This document shows positions 39,357 through 45,348 of a stretch of DNA of 45,348 bases, one piece after another. The notes beneath the pieces were generated by a model. That model was not told where the DNA came from. It was given only the letters and a program-made list of their open reading frames with translations, and ran no database searches. Source of the DNA: Clostridia bacterium (GTDB lineage: Bacteria > Bacillota > Clostridia > Oscillospirales > CAG-272); assembly GCA_017631855.1 (NCBI GenBank), contig JAGBSP010000031.1, positions 1-45,348 of the forward strand. Reading direction: 5' to 3'. Made by a program: the position numbers and the translations under genes. Position 1 is the stretch's first letter; each line of letters starts with the position of its first letter.

Positions 39357-41363
39357 GTGAAAAACGTAATGAAAAGAGCGTTGGCTCTCATGATCGTTTT
39401 GGTGATGCTCTTAACACTGGTTGCGTGTGTAACGGATGAGAGCGAACCTGCCGTATCTGATAGCGAGGAAACCACCACCGAGCCGACTGATAACAAGGGG
39501 GATGAAACTCCCGACGATCAAAATGGGAACAACAACCAAGGCGGCGACGATAACCAAGGTGGCGATGACAACCAGGGTGGCGATGACAACCAGGGTGGTG
39601 ACGACAACCAGAACAATATTGAACCGACGCCTCCCCCTGTTGGAAAAGATTTTGTGCTTGTAAAGGACGGAGTTGCGCAATTTGCGGTTGTTTCGAAGAA
39701 TAAGGCATACGGTTACGATACGATGGCGCAGAATTTTGCAGACGCTTTGCGCGGAAAGACGAGTGCGCAGTTCACCGTAAAGAAATCGGCGTCTTCCTCG
39801 GAAAAGGCACTCTTCATCGGTGCGGAACCCTCTTCTTTCTTGTCGGCGGCCGAACTTCTTTGGCTGACCTATGACGGATACTTGCTTCGTGAGATCAACG
39901 GAAATATTCACCTAACGGCATACACCAAAGCAGGTGTGCAGAAGGCTCTCGATGAGTTGGTGAACGCGATTACTGACGAAACAATTACGATGGACGGCAC
40001 GAAGCTGACGGCAACGATTCCCGGTGCTACGCTGACCATCTATAATCCCGAATATGCAATGAGAAACGCAACATTGCTTGGTAAGCCCATTTCGGATTTT
40101 GAGATTGTGTTGCCTAAGGATTATTCTGTTATTGAACGCTTTGCGGCAGAGAGTCTCATTGCGCAGATCGGTCAGGATACGGGCTACAAGCTTGAATACA
40201 TCAAGGATAGTGTGAATCCTACAAAGCCTTATCGCATCGTGCTCGGAGAAACGTCTCTTGAATACAGTGCAACGCTTTACGGTGACCTTGCGGCAAATTC
40301 CTACCGAATTAAGAGCAATGGTAACGACATTTACGTTGCATACGCAAACTATCTTGTTTCCACTGAATTTCAAGCAGGAATTCGTGCGCTGTATGCGGAA
40401 AATTCCTCTGCGGAAATCGACGTAAACAAGAGCTTTGATTATTCCGAGTATAAGCTTGAAAAGAATACCACCGAAGCGAAAGATCCGAACAAGGTGGTTC
40501 GTATTATGACCTCCAATATCGTAGCCCCCGGCGACGAGAACGGACAGAAGGATATTGAAAAGAAGTATGGCGTAACTTGGCAGGATCGTATGAAGATTCA
40601 GGGTGAAGTGATTATGACGTATCTCCCTGACTTTGTTGGCTTCCAGGAACTCCAGCAGGGAGATGTAAATGGCGTTCGTGCCTTTGCGCATACAGAGATT
40701 CTCAAGACCATCGGAGAAGAGTACGAATTTATTTATTATGATGAAGTGTCGAAGTCTTCTCATTATACGCCGATTGCATATCGAAAGAACGTATGGCAGG
40801 TAGAAGAAAAAGCGGTATCTAGCAACCTCTCGAACAATCATATGCATCGTTGGCAGTGGGTGCTTTTCTCGATGATCGACGATCCCGCGACCACCGAGGA
40901 TGAATCTGAAATTCAGTATATTGTTATGAATCTCCACTATCCGATCAGCTCGATGTTGACCGAGAGAGATAAGGCGGGCGGGGAAGTTCACGCTGAATTC
41001 CAACGCCTTAAGGAACTCTATCCCGATATTCCGATCTCTATTATAGGTGACTTTAATGCCGCATACGGTTCTCCGCTCTTCAATTTGACGATTGGTGCAA
41101 ATGAAGAAGGAATTGCGGACACCGATCTTAAGACGGCATATATGGCAACGACGGATAAGCTGAACGACATGGCGTCGATCGACCATATTTTGGTTGAGAA
41201 CGATGACGTGACGGTATTTAACTACCGTGTCGTCAATAACGGTTACATCCATATGAGCTCCGACCACCGTCCTGTGGTTGCAGATATTCATATTGGCAAG
41301 ATCGTTCCTTCCACTCCCGGTCCTGATATTCCTTGGGGAGATGGTACGGTACAGAATCCTTAA
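39357..41363 (+). CDS. EEP-family lipoprotein with two accessory domains, copy C
   Basis: The 668-residue paralogue has lipobox LVAC (Cys24) and then a long Asn/Gln/Gly/Asp repeat linker (NQGGDD units), longer than in copies A and B. The two alpha/beta domains and the EEP domain follow, with MTSNI, FQELQ, NLHYP, GDFNA, IDHIL and SSDHRP intact and HRWQW present. The GTG at 39357 is the chosen start because AAGGAG (39342-39347) is 9 nt upstream; ATG 39309 has no ribosome site. The long linker may carry the enzyme beyond the cell wall. Most divergent of the three lipoproteins. Confidence 0.85.
   Translation: MKNVMKRALALMIVLVMLLTLVACVTDESEPAVSDSEETTTEPTDNKGDETPDDQNGNNNQGGDDNQGGDDNQGGDDNQGGDDNQNNIEPTPPPVGKDFVLVKDGVAQFAVVSKNKAYGYDTMAQNFADALRGKTSAQFTVKKSASSSEKALFIGAEPSSFLSAAELLWLTYDGYLLREINGNIHLTAYTKAGVQKALDELVNAITDETITMDGTKLTATIPGATLTIYNPEYAMRNATLLGKPISDFEIVLPKDYSVIERFAAESLIAQIGQDTGYKLEYIKDSVNPTKPYRIVLGETSLEYSATLYGDLAANSYRIKSNGNDIYVAYANYLVSTEFQAGIRALYAENSSAEIDVNKSFDYSEYKLEKNTTEAKDPNKVVRIMTSNIVAPGDENGQKDIEKKYGVTWQDRMKIQGEVIMTYLPDFVGFQELQQGDVNGVRAFAHTEILKTIGEEYEFIYYDEVSKSSHYTPIAYRKNVWQVEEKAVSSNLSNNHMHRWQWVLFSMIDDPATTEDESEIQYIVMNLHYPISSMLTERDKAGGEVHAEFQRLKELYPDIPISIIGDFNAAYGSPLFNLTIGANEEGIADTDLKTAYMATTDKLNDMASIDHILVENDDVTVFNYRVVNNGYIHMSSDHRPVVADIHIGKIVPSTPGPDIPWGDGTVQNP
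39534..39611 (+). repeat. 18-bp tandem repeat coding for NQGGDD
   Basis: Four in-frame 18-bp units and a partial fifth encode the linker of EEP copy C. Units differ only at silent positions. Slippage could change linker length between strains. Confidence 0.85.
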
Positions 41364-41388
41364 GCTTGCAAAAAACATAACATTTTTG

Positions 41389-41417
41389 GCGGAGCGCTCG
41401 TGCGCTCCGCTTTTTTT
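41389..41417 (+). terminator. Terminator after the EEP cluster
   Basis: GCGGAGCGC/GCGCTCCGC is a 9-bp perfect stem with a TCGT loop and seven T. Confidence 0.93.
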
Positions 41418-41628
41418 ACTCAAGTTAAGGGAAAAACGCTCGCTTTAGTCTGCTAAAACGTTTTGAAAACCGAACGCTTTTTGAGCCTTGTGAGGTATGC
41501 TGAAAAGGAGAAATCGAATTTTTGCAACCTTTGTTGAAAATAAACGAAAAAAATAAGTGCAAAATGACCAAAATCGTGCAAAAGAAATCGTTCAAACCGC
41601 TGAAATGTAATTAGTTTGTGTAGTATTA
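41418..41628. other. Intergenic stretch with no recognised content
   Basis: About 210 bp between the EEP terminator and the next promoter hold no convincing ORF, ribosome site or stable hairpin. The sequence is A-rich with several AAAACG and GAAAA words. I see nothing else in it. Confidence 0.6.
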
Positions 41629-41657
41629 TTGACATTTTTTTGGATGTTTGCTATAAT
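41629..41657 (+). promoter_or_regulatory. Promoter of the beta-helix protein gene
   Basis: TTGACA (41629-41634) and TATAAT (41652-41657) are spaced by 17 nt. A leader hairpin CATGATA/TATCATG (41689-41712) lies before the GAAAGGA ribosome site. Confidence 0.9.
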
Positions 41658-41741
41658 TATTATAACGAATCAACCGAACGTTGATTTCCATGATACGCTT
41701 GTTTTTATCATGAAAAAATATTTAAGAAAGGAAACATATTT

Positions 41742-44090
41742 ATGAGAACAAGTATCAAAAAGGCGTTATCTCTGATCGTAGTTCTCGTAATGCTTCTGAC
41801 GATGATTCCCGCAGGAATGATCTCCGTCAGCGCAAACGAGGCTCCCACGATCGACCTTAGCAACTATGACAGTGCTGAGGAATACGTGATCAATAACCTG
41901 GCAGACTGGGAACTGATCGCGGCATCCGACAAAGACTTTGCGGGCATCGTAGTTAAGCTCGCAACCGACATTGATGCAGGCGGATATACCGACCTGCTCA
42001 GACCCGAGAACCTCACGCTTGAGGGAGCTCCCGCTCGTCGTAACGGCGTAAAGCCCACCTCGGGATTTGAAGAGGCTTCGACCTTCGCAGCAACCTTCCC
42101 CACGCTCTTCAAAGAGTTCGCAGGAACCTTTGACGGACAGGGACATACCATTAAGAACGCAAGAATCGAAGAAGGCTTGATCGCAGCTGTCACCGGTGAC
42201 GGCGCAGAGATCATCAACGTTAACATCGACAACGTTATCGCTTCCGACTTCGTTGACTACGTTGAGTTCGGTATCGTTGTAGGTAAGGCAGAGGGCTCGC
42301 TCAAGTTTGAGAACGTTCACGTTACCAACGGCTTGATCCCCTGTAACACCTTCAACTCGATGCACTTCAACGCAGGCGGCGGCTTCCTCGGACTTGCTGA
42401 CGCAGCAGGCACCGACGTTACCGATGCTTGCCTCGTAATCGAGAACTGCTCGATCGACGCAAGTGTTGCAGTTTCGGGTGACCACGGTTCGTTCGGTGAG
42501 CCTCCTCACGGAACGGGTATTCTGGTTGGTACCGTATACCCCAGCTTCGACGTTGAGATCAACAACGTTGTTGTTAGCGGTGACTCCAAGCAGTACTCCG
42601 GCTTTAACGGCGCAATCGGTCTTCTCCACGTTGGCGAAAACAGATACTGCGAGATCACGAACGTAACCGTTCAGAATGCTGAGTTTGAGCTTACCACCAC
42701 CTCGTTGACCCAGGGAATGATTTCGTCCGGTGCCCTCATCGGTGTGCTTTCTCCTCACAGTGGTGCATACATTAACATTGACAAGGTCAACGTTGTTGAC
42801 GTTCGCATTGACACGCTTGTTGCATCTCTCGGTGGTCTGATTGGTTGTATCCAGTCTTACAACTCCAACCGTGCACTCACCAACTTCAAGTTGGCTGATA
42901 TTCCCGTTATCGGTGCAGAAATCAATATTTCGAATATTTACACGAATGCAGTATTGCACCAGATGGGTGGTACTGCAACGAACCCCGAGCGTTACTCGTA
43001 CGTTGGCGGTCTGATCGGACAGCTCGGCGAGGGTGACTCCAATGGTGATAACCTCGGTCGTTTCTTCCGTGGTGACGTTAACATTTACAACTGCTACATT
43101 GAGTCCACCGTAATGGCAGGATGTGTCATAGAGCTTCAAAACAAATATGAAGAGGGCGCAGGCGGTGTCTTCGGTATCCTTTCAATGCCCGCCGCTGAGA
43201 TCTACCTTTCCGACACGATCGTAGACGTAGCATTCCCCTACAACAAGATGGTTGCTGCGATGGAATACACGGACTACAGTGAAGATGAAAACAGCGATGC
43301 ATATAAGCACAATATGGCAGCAAACGAGGATAACATCCGTCAGGTTGGTATCATCTCCTATGCAGGTCACACCCGTCTGAAGGCAGTTGTTCCCGGATAC
43401 AGTGCTACGGATAACTGTGATGACAAGTATAAGCCCGGCGCTGACAAGTACTATGAGATTTACCTCTACGTAGAGGACGTTGTTACCACCGTTCAGGAAA
43501 ATTCTCCCGCAGTTTGTCACCTTAACCGTAAGAGCGGTATCCACTACAACGGCGTTGACGTTCAGTGTGGTGACTTCACCGGTAGTGCAGCTGCAAAGGC
43601 TCAGGCCGTTAACCACGCTCACTTTGACGAAGGTATCGCAAAGGTTCTTCCCGCAGAAGCAAAGCAGATGGTGAAGTTCGATGAGAACGGCTTCGTTGAT
43701 GCAGTTCTCGGTTCTGTAGCAGCTCCCGTTGAGGCAGTTCAGGTTTCTGCAGTAGCAGACGGCAAGGCAAACATCCGTTTCGTAGGCTTCGCAGCTGTTG
43801 AGTCGGCAGACGCAGTTGGCGCAGTCGTTGTGATCGGCGACAAGATGTTCACGTTTGACAACGTAGCACTTCTTGACGAAGTAAACGCAGCAAACGGCGT
43901 TGACGCTTACACGACGAAGGACTTCGGCGCGAAGAAGCTGATGGCTGTAACGATTAAGAACGTTCCCGTAGGAACCGAAACCACAGTTGCATGGGCATTC
44001 ACCTACAAGATCGGTGAGAGAGTAGTTACCGGTAACGTTGAGGCAGGTGTTCTCGCAGCTGACGGAACCTTCAGCGCAGTAGTTGAATAA
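41742..44090 (+). CDS. Secreted beta-helix (GLUG/pectate-lyase-like fold) protein
   Basis: The 782-residue protein has a classical signal peptide (residues 1-31, cleavage near SVSA-NEA). The pattern AGTFDGQGHTIKNARI (about 126-141) and successive segments like VNIDNVIASDF, FENVHVTNG, IENCSIDAS and NIYNCYIES indicate a right-handed parallel beta-helix. C-terminal sequence (about 660-782, IRFVGFAAVESADAVG, TTVAWAFTYKIGERVVTGNV) forms a small beta domain. No glycosidase or lyase catalytic residues are identified. Likely a surface glycan-binding or structural protein. It has its own strong promoter and no lipobox or LPXTG. Confidence 0.72.
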   Translation: MRTSIKKALSLIVVLVMLLTMIPAGMISVSANEAPTIDLSNYDSAEEYVINNLADWELIAASDKDFAGIVVKLATDIDAGGYTDLLRPENLTLEGAPARRNGVKPTSGFEEASTFAATFPTLFKEFAGTFDGQGHTIKNARIEEGLIAAVTGDGAEIINVNIDNVIASDFVDYVEFGIVVGKAEGSLKFENVHVTNGLIPCNTFNSMHFNAGGGFLGLADAAGTDVTDACLVIENCSIDASVAVSGDHGSFGEPPHGTGILVGTVYPSFDVEINNVVVSGDSKQYSGFNGAIGLLHVGENRYCEITNVTVQNAEFELTTTSLTQGMISSGALIGVLSPHSGAYINIDKVNVVDVRIDTLVASLGGLIGCIQSYNSNRALTNFKLADIPVIGAEINISNIYTNAVLHQMGGTATNPERYSYVGGLIGQLGEGDSNGDNLGRFFRGDVNIYNCYIESTVMAGCVIELQNKYEEGAGGVFGILSMPAAEIYLSDTIVDVAFPYNKMVAAMEYTDYSEDENSDAYKHNMAANEDNIRQVGIISYAGHTRLKAVVPGYSATDNCDDKYKPGADKYYEIYLYVEDVVTTVQENSPAVCHLNRKSGIHYNGVDVQCGDFTGSAAAKAQAVNHAHFDEGIAKVLPAEAKQMVKFDENGFVDAVLGSVAAPVEAVQVSAVADGKANIRFVGFAAVESADAVGAVVVIGDKMFTFDNVALLDEVNAANGVDAYTTKDFGAKKLMAVTIKNVPVGTETTVAWAFTYKIGERVVTGNVEAGVLAADGTFSAVVE

Positions 44091-44183
44091 GCACCAAACA
44101 CCACGAAAAACTGAAACACATCATAATAATGAAAAAATCCTTTGCGGAATGCAAATTCCGTAAAATCATATGGAGGAAAACTA

Positions 44184-45348
44184 ATGAATAAGCATTTACG
44201 TATATTGATTGCTATTCTGTTGGTGGCTGTTATGGTGCTTGGCGTGGTTGGATGTGCAGGAGATCCTGCAGACACCGACGAGCCCACCGAAACGACGACG
44301 GCAGCACCTGCTGGTGGCGATGATAACAAAGATAATAATGGCGGCAATAATGGCGGCAATAATGGCGGCGACAATGGCGGCAACAATCCTACGCCTCCCG
44401 CACCCGGCCCCGGCGGAGACGATGATGTAGTTGTTTCCGGTGACGGCATCAAGATTCTCGGTCTGAGAAACGCAAACGTAGGTTACGAGGGCGGTTACTG
44501 GTTTGACTGGGCAGGATCTGGTATGATCATGAACATTAACCTCACGGACGGAAACGTAATCCTCGGATTCACTACGACCGGCGAAGTAGATAACGAGATC
44601 TACTTCTACATCACGGTAGACGGCGCAGCATACGGTGACGACGGCTACGAGGCAATCGACACTGCAATGGACGAAGCATCCATCATTCTTGAAGGACTGA
44701 GTGCAGGCGAGCACACGATTGAGATTGTTAAGGTAACCGACGTTAAGGTAGCATCGGCACATCTGACGGCAATCGAGTTCAACGGAACATACGGTTCTTC
44801 TCTGGTTGACAACGAATTTGTTGTTGAGTTTGTTGGTGACGGACTGACGACTGGTCAGGGACTGGGCGCGAACGGCGACGTAACCAAGGCATACGCTTGG
44901 GCAGTAGCAAACGCCCTGGAAGCTGATTACTCGATCGTTGCTACCGAGGGTGCAACCGTTGTATCGGCAATTGCTGACTACACGAAGGCATCGCTCCGCA
45001 ACACGGAGATCGCATACAAGTTCCATCGCGCAGCAGACGTTGTTGTTATCAACATCGGTGCTGAGGATTACATCATCGACCAGGCAAACAGCGAGAACAA
45101 CGCTGAGGCATTCCAGGCTTCGTACGAGGCACTGATTGCAAAGGTTCGCACTTGGAACCCCAACGCAAAGATTCTTTGCGTATACGGTGCAACCGCAGGT
45201 TATGATGCAGCAGTTCAGGCAGCAGTTACGGCAGCAGGCGGCGAGGCTAAGGGCGTTTACACGCTGGCTCTCACGGCAGCAGCAGGCGAAGCTCCTACTG
45301 TAGAAGAGAATGCAGCATTTGCTACGGCAATCACTGCAAAGATCAACG
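44184..45348 (+). CDS. CE2-like esterase lipoprotein with lost nucleophile (3'-truncated by window)
   Basis: At least 388 residues, cut by the window end. It has lipobox VVGC (Cys24) and an Asn/Gly-rich linker (about 49-68). A beta-sandwich domain (about 82-205) and an SGNH-type domain of the CE2 carbohydrate-esterase kind (about 210 on) follow. The expected GDS nucleophile motif reads FVGDGLT, so Ser is Gly220. The later GTND motif reads GAED. YAWAVANALEADYSIVA and VVVINIG otherwise align with CE2 enzymes. It is probably a non-catalytic glycan-binding relative. The start has a good TGGAGGA site. Confidence 0.75.
   Translation, partial: MNKHLRILIAILLVAVMVLGVVGCAGDPADTDEPTETTTAAPAGGDDNKDNNGGNNGGNNGGDNGGNNPTPPAPGPGGDDDVVVSGDGIKILGLRNANVGYEGGYWFDWAGSGMIMNINLTDGNVILGFTTTGEVDNEIYFYITVDGAAYGDDGYEAIDTAMDEASIILEGLSAGEHTIEIVKVTDVKVASAHLTAIEFNGTYGSSLVDNEFVVEFVGDGLTTGQGLGANGDVTKAYAWAVANALEADYSIVATEGATVVSAIADYTKASLRNTEIAYKFHRAADVVVINIGAEDYIIDQANSENNAEAFQASYEALIAKVRTWNPNAKILCVYGATAGYDAAVQAAVTAAGGEAKGVYTLALTAAAGEAPTVEENAAFATAITAKIN
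44334..44381 (+). repeat. 12-bp tandem repeat coding for NNGG
   Basis: Three exact AATAATGGCGGC units and a variant fourth encode part of the linker after the lipobox. It is similar in role to the repeat at 39534-39611. Confidence 0.85.

Noticed and set aside
1-45348. CRISPR arrays, insertion sequences or prophage genes
   Set aside because: I saw no regularly spaced repeats with unique spacers and no transposase, integrase or phage structural protein.

Overview
This window comes from a low-to-medium GC, endospore-forming Clostridia-type bacterium, most likely an uncultivated gut lineage. The evidence is an intact sigK, many lipobox lipoproteins, strong TTGACA-17-TATAAT promoters with AGGAG-type ribosome sites, ATP- and PPi-type phosphofructokinases, and a single-protein U32 enzyme. 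No phage, IS, CRISPR or plasmid gene is visible.

Region 1 (1-25.5 kb) is mainly chromosomal housekeeping in short operons: tRNA-Ala(GGC), rpsO-pnp, pfkA, rbfA-nrnA, a cyclophilin lipoprotein, a YtvI/AI-2E-type membrane protein, a U32-uppP-rnmV run, hemW, a DUF1292 gene, secG, sigK, PPi-pfk-SDR and prmC-SGNH. Accessory surface genes sit among them: a VanY-like protein that has lost its zinc ligands, an orphan cytosolic EEP-family protein, a DHHW protein, a leucine-rich-repeat lipoprotein, and a tandem pair of uncharacterised lipoproteins. In the tandem pair the duplication also copied the downstream terminator and promoter. Two non-coding spots stand out: an interleaved inverted-repeat element with tRNA-like ends (94-235), and a foldable intergenic stretch (about 19595-19760).

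Region 2 (25.6-33.2 kb) looks like a sugar-related sensing/catabolic locus built from a repeated module. Each copy has an AraC-family regulator, an M24 (creatinase/Xaa-Pro-peptidase fold) protein that has lost the two metal-binding aspartates, and a homologue of the Anabaena sensory rhodopsin transducer (ASRT). No rhodopsin gene is seen. The first copy also carries an L-rhamnose-mutarotase-like protein and an M81 (MlrC-like) protein, and its AraC regulator has an S24/LexA-like C-terminal domain.

Region 3 (33.2-45.3 kb) begins with a cytosolic TIM-barrel, glycosidase-like protein that has helix-turn-helix-like N-terminal repeats. Three paralogous lipoproteins follow. Each has two tandem GH-accessory-like alpha/beta domains and a complete endonuclease/exonuclease/phosphatase (EEP) catalytic domain with a shared HRWQW signature. 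A secreted beta-helix protein and a partial CE2-like esterase lipoprotein, whose nucleophile serine is glycine, complete the region. The best candidate for an undescribed system is regions 2 and 3 together: intracellular ASRT/M24 modules next to surface phosphodiesterase-like lipoproteins. The link between the two halves is inferred from adjacency only.
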